Below the pieces are notes generated by a model, which saw nothing but the letters and a program-made list of their open reading frames with translations, was not told the DNA's origin and ran no database searches. Shown here one piece after another: positions 50,361 through 59,209 of a DNA stretch of 64,000 nt. The translations under genes were made by a program, and so were the position numbers. Every line of letters starts with the position of its first letter. Within the stretch, counting starts at the first letter, position 1. The stretch is taken from contig NZ_CP109150.1 in assembly GCF_035920365.1 (NCBI RefSeq), forward strand, positions 5,394,001-5,458,000, read 5' to 3'. Origin of the DNA: Micromonospora sp. NBC_01740 (GTDB taxonomy: Bacteria > Actinomycetota > Actinomycetes > Mycobacteriales > Micromonosporaceae).

Positions 50361-51518
50361 ATGCCTGACACCATCACCGTTCCGCGCGGGCTCGCCGGCG
50401 TCGTGGTCACCGACACCACCATCGGCCGCGTCCGCGGCGCCGAGGGCTTCTACCACTACCGGCAGTACTCAGCGATCGACCTGGCCGAGCAGCGCACGTT
50501 GGAGGACGTCTGGGCGCTGCTCATCGACGGTTGCCTGCCCACCGATCCCACGGCGCTGCGCCGCGAGATCGCGCCGCTGCGCCACATCCCGCCCGCCGTC
50601 GCCGCCGCGCTGCCCGACATCGCCGCGGCGTCGACGTCGCCGGACCCGATGGGCGGACTGCGCGCCGCCCTGGCCGTCGCCGGCCTCGCCGCCGGGGCCC
50701 GCCCGTTGTACGACACCCCAGCGGCAGAACGGCGGGCGCAGGCCATGGCACTCTGCGCCCTCACGCCCAGCCTGCTGGCCGCGCTGTTCCGGCTGCGGGC
50801 GGGGCTGGAGCCGATCGAGTCGCGCGACGACCTGTCGCACGCGGCGAACCACCTGTACATGATCACCGGCAAGGAGCCGTCCGCTGCGCACGCCCGCGCC
50901 ATCGAACGCTACCTGATCGCGACTGTCGATCACGGCTTCAACGCGTCCACCTTCACCGCCCGCGTCGTCGCCTCCACCGGCGCAGACATCTACGCCTGCG
51001 TCGGCGGCGCCCTCGGCGCGCTCTCCGGCCCGCTGCACGGCGGCGCGCCCAGCCGGGCCCTCGACACCCTCGACGCCATCGGCTCCCCCGACCGGGCCGA
51101 CGCGTGGCTGCGCGACCGCATCCTCAGCGGCGAGCGGATCATGGGATTCGGGCACCCCGTCTACCGCACCGAGGACCCCCGCTCACGCATGCTCAAGGCG
51201 ATCGCCCTGTCCCTCGGTGGCGATCTGGTGGACCTCGCCGTGGCCGTCGAGGAGCGGGTCCTGTCGCTGCTGGCGGAACTGAAGCCGGGCCGGGAACTGC
51301 ACACGAACGTGGAGTACTACGCCGGCGTGGTCATGCACCTGTGCGGGCTGCCCCGCGAGATGTTCACGCCGACGTTCGCCACCAGCCGGGTGATCGGATG
51401 GTGCGCGAACGTGCTGGAACAGGCCGAGGACTCGAAGATCATCCGGCCAGACTCGCGCTACGTGGGCCCCAGCGCGCCCCGACCGCTGCCGACCGGGACC
51501 GCACCACCCCTGGGCTAG
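50361..51518 (+). CDS. Citrate synthase (actinobacterial CitA type)
   Basis: 385 residues from the ATG at 50361. Catalytic histidines are H226 (GPLHGGAPSRA) and H265 (MGFGHPVYRTEDPR), with H191 in VDHGFNAS. The position normally holding the catalytic Asp reads NVEYYAG, that is Glu (E318), which I recall from a subgroup of actinobacterial CitA-like proteins. It condenses acetyl-CoA (or propionyl-CoA) with oxaloacetate. It diverges from the HTH-fused paralogue, and the two could form a heteromer or a regulatory pair. Confidence 0.88.
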   Translation: MPDTITVPRGLAGVVVTDTTIGRVRGAEGFYHYRQYSAIDLAEQRTLEDVWALLIDGCLPTDPTALRREIAPLRHIPPAVAAALPDIAAASTSPDPMGGLRAALAVAGLAAGARPLYDTPAAERRAQAMALCALTPSLLAALFRLRAGLEPIESRDDLSHAANHLYMITGKEPSAAHARAIERYLIATVDHGFNASTFTARVVASTGADIYACVGGALGALSGPLHGGAPSRALDTLDAIGSPDRADAWLRDRILSGERIMGFGHPVYRTEDPRSRMLKAIALSLGGDLVDLAVAVEERVLSLLAELKPGRELHTNVEYYAGVVMHLCGLPREMFTPTFATSRVIGWCANVLEQAEDSKIIRPDSRYVGPSAPRPLPTGTAPPLG

Positions 51519-51590
51519 GCGCCATCGCCCACCGCGATCCGTCATCCGCGATGGCGCCTCGCGCGTACGCCGGAGGCCGGTGCCCAAACG

Positions 51591-52676
51591 TCACCCAGGA
51601 CGGGGCGGAGCACTGGCACCGGAATCGCCCTGCGGGCAGGCGAGCCACCGCAGTAAGGGAGCCCCCGGCGCGACGGCATCGCCGATCCGCACCACTTCCG
51701 GCGCCCTGACCGGCGCGCGTCCGCGTGTCACACCGCCCCTGGTGGCGGCCGCCAGCGCACCGGCCTCCGACGTCGCCGCGCCCGGGTTGCGCGCCGCCGG
51801 CTCGCCTCGGGCGGTCGGTGCGGCGCCCTCGACGGGGTTCGGCGTCGCGGCGGCGGAGGCGCCCCGCGCGCTCTCGTCCGCCCGGTACGGCGGGTCGGCC
51901 CCCTCCGGCGAGGCCGGGCCTGCGGCGGTCAGCGCCACGAACGCCACCGCGACGATGGCAGCGGCCAGGGCCGCGCGACGCTCGGCACGCAGCCCGGTCG
52001 ACGGGGCCTGATCCGGGTGGACCGGCAGCGGTGGCACCGGCCGCGCGTGCCGGTGGGCGGCCAGCAGGGCCTCGAGCTGCGCGGTGACGGCGGCCCGTTC
52101 GCCAATGGCGGCGGCGAAGGCGAGGGTGAGATAGAAGCGGAAGTTCACGGTCGCGGCGGCCGGCACCCGCAGCCCGGCGAGCCGGCGACCGTCGGTGGCG
52201 TGCAGCAGGGTGAACGGCACCTCGGGATGGTGCGCGGGCCCCACCAGGTCCGCGTACCTCCACTCGTGCCGCCACCCGCGCCCCGAGGAGAAGGCGACAC
52301 GGTGGTTGGTCACGACGGCCATTCCCGTGTCCAGGGCCCGCACGCCCCTCGGCAGCGCGCGGCCGGCGGCGTCGTCCGTGGCGACGGTCAGGCCCGGGGC
52401 GGGCAGCCCGGTGCCGTGCCGCGCGTCCGCCTCGACCAGGTCAGCGACCGGCAGCACCCGGTAGACGACCTCGTCGGCGTCGAGGTCCACCGGCAGGCCG
52501 GCACGCGGCTGCGTGCACCCGAGGAACCCGGCCGCCTCGATCCGCAGCCGGGCCAGGTGGTCCTGGTGCCGCTGCCAGGCCGCCACCTGCGCGTCGTACG
52601 CGCACCGCCGTCGGTCGTTCTCGCGCTCGGCCCACCTGATCCGCCACGCGGGCTGCGCCGACGCCGGGATCGCCAT
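51591..52676 (-). CDS. Hypothetical membrane-anchored protein
   Basis: 361 residues from the ATG at 52676; an in-frame ATG at 52715 is an alternative start. The N-terminal cytoplasmic region (AWRIRWAERENDRRRCAYDA, CTQPRAGLPVDLDADEVVYR) is followed by a PH-like/GRAM-like beta region (ALDTGMAVVTNHRVAFSSGR, WRYADLVG). One transmembrane helix at about 240-260 (AALAAAIVAVAFVALTAAGP) and a disordered Pro/Ala/Glu-rich tail complete it. No catalytic motif. It may be an envelope or signalling protein; function unknown. Confidence 0.65.
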   Translation of the reverse strand: MAIPASAQPAWRIRWAERENDRRRCAYDAQVAAWQRHQDHLARLRIEAAGFLGCTQPRAGLPVDLDADEVVYRVLPVADLVEADARHGTGLPAPGLTVATDDAAGRALPRGVRALDTGMAVVTNHRVAFSSGRGWRHEWRYADLVGPAHHPEVPFTLLHATDGRRLAGLRVPAAATVNFRFYLTLAFAAAIGERAAVTAQLEALLAAHRHARPVPPLPVHPDQAPSTGLRAERRAALAAAIVAVAFVALTAAGPASPEGADPPYRADESARGASAAATPNPVEGAAPTARGEPAARNPGAATSEAGALAAATRGGVTRGRAPVRAPEVVRIGDAVAPGAPLLRWLACPQGDSGASAPPRPG

Positions 52677-52898
52677 GCGGGAGTGTGAGGCTGCCGTCAC
52701 GTCTCGTACAACCATCGGCCGCTCGATGAGGAAACTGGCGCAGGTCGATACTTCCCATTGGTGCCGGTAGGGGCGGTTCGGCCTTGCGTCCCGAGCTGCC
52801 GGCGTCGACAGATCTAGTCATGCCTGTCGATGTCTGGTAGAAATCCTGCAAGGTCGGCCTTCTCATCGCAGGAATCCCCCCACGCGAACGGGAGAGTC

Positions 52899-53405
52899 AT
52901 GTCGTCCACCCGATCCACCCTGCGCCGCCGCCTGCTCACGCTCCTGGTTGCCATCGCCGCCGCGACCGGGGCCACGCTCGGACTCGCCAGCCCGGCCTTC
53001 GCCATCAGCCACTCCGACGCCACGTCGCAGCTACGCGCCGCCGGCATCTCCTGGACCTCCAGCGGCAACTGCAGCGACCGCTACGTCTCGACCTGCACCT
53101 CGTTCGACGGCGTCCGGCAGGCCACCATCAGCGGAATCATCACCTTCAAGCGCGCCAGCGGCTGCGCCGTGACGATCACCGCCGGCACCGAGGTCGGGCA
53201 CGCCGGCGGCACCTACAGCCACTGGAACGGCTACAAGCTCGACATCGCCCTGAGCACCTGCATCCAGAACTACATCTCGGCGAACTACACCTACGTCGGC
53301 TACATCGCCGGCTTCGGCTACCAGTACCGGGCGGCCTCCGGCAACCTGTACACCAAGGAAGGCAGCCACTGGGACATCCTCTTCTACACCTGCGGCGGCT
53401 GCTGA
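52899..53405 (+). CDS. Small secreted M15-like (DD-peptidase fold) protein
   Basis: 168 residues from the ATG at 52899 (GGGAGAG upstream). Signal peptide about residues 1-36 (ending SPAFA). The mature part of about 130 residues has the M15/Hedgehog-fold zinc pattern: YSHWNGYKLDI, equivalent to SxHxxGxxxDI, and a late HWD (KEGSHWDILFY). Four cysteines may form disulfides. Expected activity is cleavage of D-Ala-containing cell-wall peptides, although the minimal size and Trp after His are unusual. Monocistronic. Confidence 0.7.
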   Translation: MSSTRSTLRRRLLTLLVAIAAATGATLGLASPAFAISHSDATSQLRAAGISWTSSGNCSDRYVSTCTSFDGVRQATISGIITFKRASGCAVTITAGTEVGHAGGTYSHWNGYKLDIALSTCIQNYISANYTYVGYIAGFGYQYRAASGNLYTKEGSHWDILFYTCGGC

Positions 53406-53537
53406 CGGGGGAACCGGGTGCCGCCACCGTCAGGTGACGGCACCACCCCGGTCCCCGGCAGGAACATCGGCGCGGCACCCGCGACGAAGGGTGCCCACCC
53501 GGCGGTGGACGCCCTTCCCGGTCCGGCGCCCCTGGGC

Positions 53538-54698
53538 TCAGGCCCCGCCGAGGGTCCGGGCGAACCGGCGGATGTCGTCGACCAGGAGCCCGGGCTGCTC
53601 CAGCCCCGGGAAGTGCCCCCCGCGGTCGTGCTCGGTCCACTGCACGATGTTGGGGAAGGCCTGGTCGGCCCAGGCCCGGACGGGTTGCGAGGGGTCGTGC
53701 GGGAAGACCGCCACCCCGAGCGGCACCGGCACCGGGGGCTGCTGCCGCGGCGCGGCGCTGACCGGGAGCATGTCCGCCGTCTCGTGGTAGAGCTGGGCGG
53801 AGGAGCCCGCGGTACGGGTGAACCAGTAGAGCGACACGTTGGTCAGCAGGCGGTCCCGGTCCACGGCGTCCTCCGGGCTCTTGCCGGAGTCGGTCCACTC
53901 CTTGAACTTCTCCACGATCCACGCGAGCTGCCCGACCGGGGAGTCGGTCAGGGCGTACGAGAGCGTCACCGGGCGGGTGGCCTGGATCTTCATGTAGCCG
54001 GACTCGTCGTCGACGAAGCGGGCCAGCCGGGCGAGCCGCCGGCCGGTGTCCTCGTCGAGCGCGCCCAGCTCGCGCGGGTCGCCGGGGGGCGGCGTGATGA
54101 GGAAGTTGACGTGCGCCCCGATCGCGTGCCCGGCGTCCGCCGCCGCGAGCGCGACCGTCACCCAGGAGCCGAAGTCGGTGCCCTGCGCCAGGTAGCGGCC
54201 GTAACCGAGCCGGTCCATCAGTTCGGCCCACGCCCCGGCGATACGCGGCACGCCCCAGCCGGTCCCGGTGAGCGGGCCGGAGAAGCCGTACCCGGGCAGG
54301 GACGGGATGACCACGTGGAAGGCGTCCGCCGGGTCACCCCCGTGGGCGCGCGGATCGGTCAGCGGCCCGACGAGGTCGACGTACTCCAGGAAGCTGCCCG
54401 GCCAGCCGTGGGTGAGGACGAGCGGCGTCGCGTCCGGCTCCGGGGACCGTACGTGCAGGAAGTGCACCGTGGCGCCGTCGATCTCCGTGACGAACTGGGG
54501 GTACTCGTTGAGCCGCGCCTCGGCCGCCCGCCAGTCGTACCCGCTGCCCCAGTAGTCGGCCAGCTCCCGCAGGTAGGACTGCGGCACGCCGCGTTCCCAG
54601 CCGTCCGCGCCCGGCTCGTGCGGCCACCGGGTGTCGGCCAGTCGTCGGCGCAGGTCGTCGATGTCGGCCTGCGGTATCTCGATGCGGAACGGCTTCAT
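53538..54698 (-). CDS. Epoxide hydrolase (EHN-domain alpha/beta hydrolase)
   Basis: 386 residues from the ATG at 54698 (MKPFRIEIPQADIDDLRRRL). The N-terminal EHN lid (DTRWPHEPGADGWERGVPQS) is followed by the oxyanion motif THGWPGSFLE, the nucleophile elbow GTDFGSWV with Asp as nucleophile, and the catalytic His in HDRGGHFPGLEQP. This is the microsomal/juvenile-hormone-type epoxide hydrolase family common in actinomycetes, opening epoxides to diols. Cytoplasmic. Native substrate unknown. Confidence 0.9.
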   Translation of the reverse strand: MKPFRIEIPQADIDDLRRRLADTRWPHEPGADGWERGVPQSYLRELADYWGSGYDWRAAEARLNEYPQFVTEIDGATVHFLHVRSPEPDATPLVLTHGWPGSFLEYVDLVGPLTDPRAHGGDPADAFHVVIPSLPGYGFSGPLTGTGWGVPRIAGAWAELMDRLGYGRYLAQGTDFGSWVTVALAAADAGHAIGAHVNFLITPPPGDPRELGALDEDTGRRLARLARFVDDESGYMKIQATRPVTLSYALTDSPVGQLAWIVEKFKEWTDSGKSPEDAVDRDRLLTNVSLYWFTRTAGSSAQLYHETADMLPVSAAPRQQPPVPVPLGVAVFPHDPSQPVRAWADQAFPNIVQWTEHDRGGHFPGLEQPGLLVDDIRRFARTLGGA

Positions 54699-54874
54699 CC
54701 CAGCGCCCTCCAGGGTCACGGCTCGCGCGAGATTCACATCCTTGACGGCGTACGCGGGGGCGCGCACCTTCCGCCGTGCGGTCTGCCGCGCGGGCACCCG
54801 GCAGGCTCAGTCGGGGTGGGCCGCAGCGTCGAAGCTCTCCGGGGTCACGCCGGCCCACGCAGTATCGTCGTCCG

Positions 54875-55594
54875 ATGCGTAGGAGGGCGGAGCATGCGGC
54901 GAACCCCCACGGAGGAATCCCTCGGACCGTCGGGGAGGAAGACCTCGCCGGCTTCACCGCCGGCCAGTTCCTGGACGTGCTGAAGGCCCTCACGGCGATC
55001 CTGACGCTGCCGCCGTCGGCCGCCGACCGCGTCGACGCCCTCGTCGTGGCCACCGGCCAGGGCGAACAGTGGCGGCTCAGCCACGCGATCCGCACCTGGG
55101 AGGCGAACCCCGGCCTGCGTCACCTCCTGGTGACGAACGGGAACCCGGCCGAGGAGACCTACGTCGAACTCACGCTCGACCACCTGCGCGGCCTGGGCCT
55201 CCGTCGCTGCGAGGGGGTCCGCCTCCAGGCCGGACCCGCCCCCCACACCGGCCGGCAGGCCGCCTGGATCGCCGAGCAGGCGCAGGGCCTCGGCATCGCG
55301 AGCCTCGCGCTCGCCGTCTCCCCCTACCATCTGCCCCGCGCCTACCTCACGGTCCTCAAGGCACTGGACAGGAGGAACCTCCGCCTGCCCGTCATCCCCG
55401 TCCCTGTGGCCGTCTCCCCCGACACGCCCGTCCCGGAGACCGGGGCCACCGCCTACGACCTCGTGCCGGGAGAAGTGAAACGGATCCTCACCTACATGGA
55501 CGAGGACCAGGTCGCCACCCTCGGGGAACTCCAGCAGTACCTCCGGTGGCTGTGGGGTCGCCACGAGTCCCTCCTCGTCGGCATCCCGGGCTGA
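54875..55594 (+). CDS. YdcF/DUF218-like protein
   Basis: 239 residues from the ATG at 54875, which has no clear ribosome-binding site, so the start is uncertain. The core resembles DUF218 (ElyC/SanA/YdcF): ALVVATGQGEQWRLSHAIRT, LLVTNGNPAEETYVELTLDH and LALAVSPYHLPRAYLTVLKA, with the expected alternation of Rossmann-like strands and helices. No membrane helix is present, so it is the soluble YdcF-like form. Family members have been linked to envelope metabolism or SAM binding, but the function is unsettled. Confidence 0.72.
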   Translation: MRRRAEHAANPHGGIPRTVGEEDLAGFTAGQFLDVLKALTAILTLPPSAADRVDALVVATGQGEQWRLSHAIRTWEANPGLRHLLVTNGNPAEETYVELTLDHLRGLGLRRCEGVRLQAGPAPHTGRQAAWIAEQAQGLGIASLALAVSPYHLPRAYLTVLKALDRRNLRLPVIPVPVAVSPDTPVPETGATAYDLVPGEVKRILTYMDEDQVATLGELQQYLRWLWGRHESLLVGIPG

Positions 55595-55611
55595 CCCCGG
55601 CCGCCCACGAG

Positions 55612-55644
55612 GCAGGGGCCCCGCCAAGATGGCGGGGCCCCTGC
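55612..55644. terminator. Bidirectional hairpin terminator between convergent genes
   Basis: GCAGGGGCCCCGCCA (55612-55626) and TGGCGGGGCCCCTGC (55630-55644) form a perfect 15-base stem with a 3-base loop. It lies between the YdcF-like stop (55594) and the M23 stop (55669) and can serve both directions. Confidence 0.85.
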
Positions 55645-55668
55645 GTCGACGCTCGGATCGGATGCCGG

Positions 55669-56874
55669 TCAGCACCAGCCGTTGATCGGACCGTTCACCC
55701 CGCTCGCCAGGTAGGCGTCGGACACCCAGGTGCCGTCGCTCAGCCGGTTCCACAGCGCGGTGGTGCCGTACCGCCCGGCGTGGGAGGTGCCGTTGGCGGA
55801 GCAGGAGACGGTGACCGTGGTGCCGTCGCCTACCGATCCCCGCACGGCGTAGCCGGTGCCGGGGCCGGACCGCTTGTTCACCGAGCCACCACCGTTGGCG
55901 TCGACCACCGCCTGGTTGAAGCCCAGCGCCCCGTAGTTGTAGAGGCCGGCGCCGGCGCCGGCCCAGACCGAGCCGTGCCGCGCCCCGCCCTGGTAGGCGG
56001 CAGCGCCGTTGGCGAACTCCCACTTGCCGATGCTGTGGCCGGCGATGCCGACATAGGCGCTGTTCTGCCGCAGCCCGAAGTGGACGTGCCGGCCGTACGC
56101 CGCCCCGCCGCAGGTGACGTCGGTGCCCGTGTAGCCCAGGTACGCGCCCTGGCCGACGGCGGCGCCGTTGACCGAGATGCTGCTCCACAGGTGGTAGTAG
56201 TCGGTCGAGTAGCCCCGGTCGTGGATCACCCGGATCCACCCCGTGCACATCGTGTACGCCGTGCCGGCCCGCGCCGCGCGGACCACCTGGTCACCGCCGG
56301 CCAGGTCGATCGAGCTGTACGGCGCCTCGTAGCCGCCCCAGCCGTGCGGGCCGCTGGTCAGCGTCCACGTCTGACCCACCGCGAAGGGCAGGGCCATCCC
56401 GGTCCGATAGTCGCCGCCCGCCTGCATGGTGCTCGGGGTACGGGCGAAAACCGCCTTCTCCTGCTTGTTGACCAGGGGCGACTCGGCGGCCAGCTCGCTG
56501 AACCCGGCCTCGCCGTCGAAGTTCACCCGCCACGTGCCGGCCTCGGCACGGGCGATGAAGATCGCGCCGGTCGGATGGACGTCCTTCTCGTGGGTGGTGA
56601 CGGCGACGGCGGTGCCGAAGGCCCACGGGCCGTTCCTGCGGGTGACGTTCACCCGGGTCTCGGAGCTCTCCGGGTGCGCCACCGCGGAAGTCTCGGCGTG
56701 CTCCGCCTCCGAGGCCTGGACCTGCGCGCGCAGCTTGGCGGTGACGGCGTCCTCGACGCTCACCCGCACCGGCTCCGGCTTGGGCACGGCGGCGTGCGCG
56801 GCGGTGCCGCTGACCAGGAGCTCCGTCGCCAGCAGGGCTGTGGCGACGCCGGCCCATCGTCTCATGTGCACCAT
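55669..56874 (-). CDS. Secreted beta-lytic-type M23 metallopeptidase
   Basis: 401 residues from the ATG at 56874 (GAAAGAGG upstream). Signal peptide about 1-28 (ending AAHA). A propeptide-like region follows to about 160. The catalytic domain shows the beta-lytic/LasA pattern: a His in SGPHGWGGYEAPYSSIDLAG, with Asp in SSIDLAGG, and the HxH pair in GRHVHFGL. The C-terminal about 75 residues (KRSGPGTGYAVRGSVGDGTT) look like an SH3-type cell-wall-binding module. Expected to hydrolyse Gly-containing peptidoglycan cross-bridges or elastin-like substrates of competitors. Transcribed alone, converging on the terminator above. Confidence 0.88.
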   Translation of the reverse strand: MVHMRRWAGVATALLATELLVSGTAAHAAVPKPEPVRVSVEDAVTAKLRAQVQASEAEHAETSAVAHPESSETRVNVTRRNGPWAFGTAVAVTTHEKDVHPTGAIFIARAEAGTWRVNFDGEAGFSELAAESPLVNKQEKAVFARTPSTMQAGGDYRTGMALPFAVGQTWTLTSGPHGWGGYEAPYSSIDLAGGDQVVRAARAGTAYTMCTGWIRVIHDRGYSTDYYHLWSSISVNGAAVGQGAYLGYTGTDVTCGGAAYGRHVHFGLRQNSAYVGIAGHSIGKWEFANGAAAYQGGARHGSVWAGAGAGLYNYGALGFNQAVVDANGGGSVNKRSGPGTGYAVRGSVGDGTTVTVSCSANGTSHAGRYGTTALWNRLSDGTWVSDAYLASGVNGPINGWC

Positions 56875-56921
56875 TGACGACCTCTTTCAAATCGAAGGAC
56901 ATCGCTAAGTGGTGCTGACGA

Positions 56922-56946
56922 TAGACAGAACGAGGAAGATTGTCTA
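56922..56946. promoter_or_regulatory. Inverted repeat upstream of the M23 peptidase gene
   Basis: TAGACA (56922-56927) and TGTCTA (56941-56946) form an inverted repeat with 13-base spacing, about 50-70 bases upstream of the peptidase ATG in a locally AT-rich stretch. It could be an operator or part of the promoter. Confidence 0.35.
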
Positions 56947-57117
56947 CATGTTGACCCGCCGGCAATGAAGGTATGTTTCGGCGCGGGGCCGAAGATCCAC
57001 CGTCGGCGGCGGAGGTCCCGGCCGGATCGGGGACGCCCCGCCGCGCGAATCTGCTGGTAGACGCCCCGTGGCGCGGGTCGGGTGCGAGACTGGAGCTGTC
57101 GCCGAGGGGGATCCCGT

Positions 57118-58170
57118 ATGTCTGCTGGTCGCTATCTCGCGGTCGCCGGTCCGCGCGAACTCCGTGCGGGAGAGGTGTCCGCGACCGAGCCCGGGCCCGG
57201 CCGCGTGACCGTCGACATCACGTACACGGGGATCTGCGGCACCGACGTCCACGGCTACACCGACGGGCACATGCTGCCGCCGGCGGTCTTCGGGCACGAG
57301 TGGACCGGTTCGGTCTCGGCGGTGGGCGCCGGCGTGGACGGGCTGCGGGTCGGCCAGCGCGTGGTGGGCGCGGTGGGGCCGGCGTGCGGCCGTTGCCGCC
57401 AGTGCGTCGCCGGGCACGCCCGCCACTGCGACACCGTGTTCGCCGAGGCTAACGGGGTCGACGCCGACGCACCGCCGCACGGCGCCTTCGCCACCCGGGT
57501 GCAGGTGACGGCGCGGCGGGTCATCCCCGTTCCGGAGAGCCTCTCGGCGGTGGAGGCGGCGCTCGTGGAGCCGGCCACGGTCACCTTTCACGCCGTGCGG
57601 CGGGTGGCGGCGGAGTACGGCAGCACCACGCTGGTCCAGGGCGCCGGCCCGATCGGGCTGCTCACCGCCCAGCACGCGCGCAACGCCGGGGCGGGGCCGA
57701 TGATCATCTCGGAGCCTTCCGCGGCGCGCCGTACGCTGGCCGGCAGGCTCGGCTTCGCCCACGTGGTCGAGCCCGCCGACCTGCCGGCCGCGCTGAACGA
57801 ACTCACCGCGGGCATGGGCGCCGACGTCGTGTACGAGTGCAGCGGTGTTCCGTCGCTGTTCCAGCCGTCGGCGGAGCTGGTGCGCCGGGGCGGGACGCTC
57901 GCGTTGCTCGGCTACCCGCTGGAGAACTCGAGCGTCAGCTACGGCGACTGGCAGAGTCGGGAGCTGACGGTGATCGGGTCACTGGCCTACCAGCACGAGG
58001 ACTTCGTGGGCGCGATGCACGCGATCGCCGCACGTCGCATCGACGTGGCGGCACTGCACACGGGCACCTTCGGGCTGTCGTCGCTGAAGGACGTCCTCGA
58101 CGAGCTCGACTCGGGCCGCAGCGAGCACACCAAGGTGCTGATCGACCCGAACCAGCCGGACCGGGCCTGA
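57118..58170 (+). CDS. Zinc-dependent MDR alcohol dehydrogenase
   Basis: 350 residues from the ATG at 57118 (GAGGGGG upstream). Catalytic zinc ligands in TGICGTDVHGY and GHEWTGSV; structural zinc in CGRCRQCVAGHARHC; Rossmann motif VQGAGPIGLL. Sorbitol/threonine dehydrogenase-like. It stands apart from the sugar locus at 20-30 kb and has no co-transcribed partner. Substrate unknown. Confidence 0.87.
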   Translation: MSAGRYLAVAGPRELRAGEVSATEPGPGRVTVDITYTGICGTDVHGYTDGHMLPPAVFGHEWTGSVSAVGAGVDGLRVGQRVVGAVGPACGRCRQCVAGHARHCDTVFAEANGVDADAPPHGAFATRVQVTARRVIPVPESLSAVEAALVEPATVTFHAVRRVAAEYGSTTLVQGAGPIGLLTAQHARNAGAGPMIISEPSAARRTLAGRLGFAHVVEPADLPAALNELTAGMGADVVYECSGVPSLFQPSAELVRRGGTLALLGYPLENSSVSYGDWQSRELTVIGSLAYQHEDFVGAMHAIAARRIDVAALHTGTFGLSSLKDVLDELDSGRSEHTKVLIDPNQPDRA

Positions 58171-58197
58171 GCCGGCGGGCGGCGCGGCGGCGAGGGG

Positions 58198-59154
58198 TCA
58201 GTGCGGGAAGACCCGGGGCGTGCGCCGCTCGACCTCGTCACGGAAGTCCTCGATCCGGGAGGCCACCTGTCGCATGCCGACGGTGTGCTCCAGCCGGTCG
58301 AGATAGAGCGAACGGCGGGCCAGGCCGTCGAGGTCGAAGCTGAAGTAGATCGCCATCAGCGGGTTGACGAACAAGGTGCTGCCCCGGGTGCGGCGGGTCA
58401 TGTGCACGTCCCCGTCGGCGCCACGGATGGCGGCGGCGATCTGCCCGTGCACGATGCTGGGCCGCAGCGGCGTGGCCGCCTGCCCGTACGCGACCGCGTC
58501 CCGGTACAGCCGCGCCTCCCTGCTGCTGCCCGGAATGGACAGCGCCCCGAGGTACGCGCCGTCGCGGTCGAGGGCGGCGATGTTCTCCAGCACCTGGGTG
58601 TGGTTGACCCCGTGGTACGCGTCGATGCCGAACCCGAGGCACACCACCAGCTTCACCGGCACGTCCAGGCCGGCCACCGCCGCGAGGCTCGTCATGTCCT
58701 CGACGGGGGTGCCGAGGCCGGCCTCGTCGCCGCGCATGAGGATGTCGGTGCCCCCGTCGACCAGCACCACCGCGTCCACCCCTAGCGCGTCGACCAGATG
58801 CCGGTACGCGTCGCGCAGCGGCTCCACGCCCACCCGTGGGAAGGCGTACACGGTGCTCGGCTGGTCGTTGGCGGCGAGCCAGCGGGCCAGCGCCCGTTCC
58901 GGGAAGTACTCGTCGGGGCCGGCGGTGTCCGGGGTGACGGCGGCGACGTCCTGCGCCGCCCAGGCGTCCAGGTCGAGCAGTTCGAGCCGCGTGAAGGAGA
59001 GGTTGGCCAGGTGCACCGTCCGACCGGCGTCGCGTAACGCGACAGCCAGCGGAATCGCGGCGTACACGTCGAAGCCGCCGCCCGCGCCCGCGATCAGCAC
59101 GGTGCGCGCCGGCTCCAGCGCGGCGAACAACGGCGGTACGGCCAGCGACCGCAT
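58198..59154 (-). CDS. DUF1152 family protein
   Basis: 318 residues from the ATG at 59154. IAGAGGGFDVYAAIPLAVAL near the N-terminus and VVLVDGGTDILMRGDEAGLG in the middle are the conserved glycine- and acid-rich motifs of DUF1152 proteins, whose function is unknown. The GAGGGxD loop suggests nucleotide or sugar-phosphate binding. It converges with the MDR dehydrogenase and lies 55 bases downstream of the DUF72 gene on the same strand, so the two may be co-transcribed. Confidence 0.82.
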   Translation of the reverse strand: MRSLAVPPLFAALEPARTVLIAGAGGGFDVYAAIPLAVALRDAGRTVHLANLSFTRLELLDLDAWAAQDVAAVTPDTAGPDEYFPERALARWLAANDQPSTVYAFPRVGVEPLRDAYRHLVDALGVDAVVLVDGGTDILMRGDEAGLGTPVEDMTSLAAVAGLDVPVKLVVCLGFGIDAYHGVNHTQVLENIAALDRDGAYLGALSIPGSSREARLYRDAVAYGQAATPLRPSIVHGQIAAAIRGADGDVHMTRRTRGSTLFVNPLMAIYFSFDLDGLARRSLYLDRLEHTVGMRQVASRIEDFRDEVERRTPRVFPH

Positions 59155-59209
59155 CGAGCCTCCTCAGGCGACCGGCACAGGGGTTCCCTGGCAGGCGGGG
59201 CGGTTCCGT

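Noticed and set aside
53412..53451. Imperfect hairpin after the M15-like gene
   Set aside because: The stem has several mismatches and gaps; a terminator is plausible but not supportable from the sequence alone.
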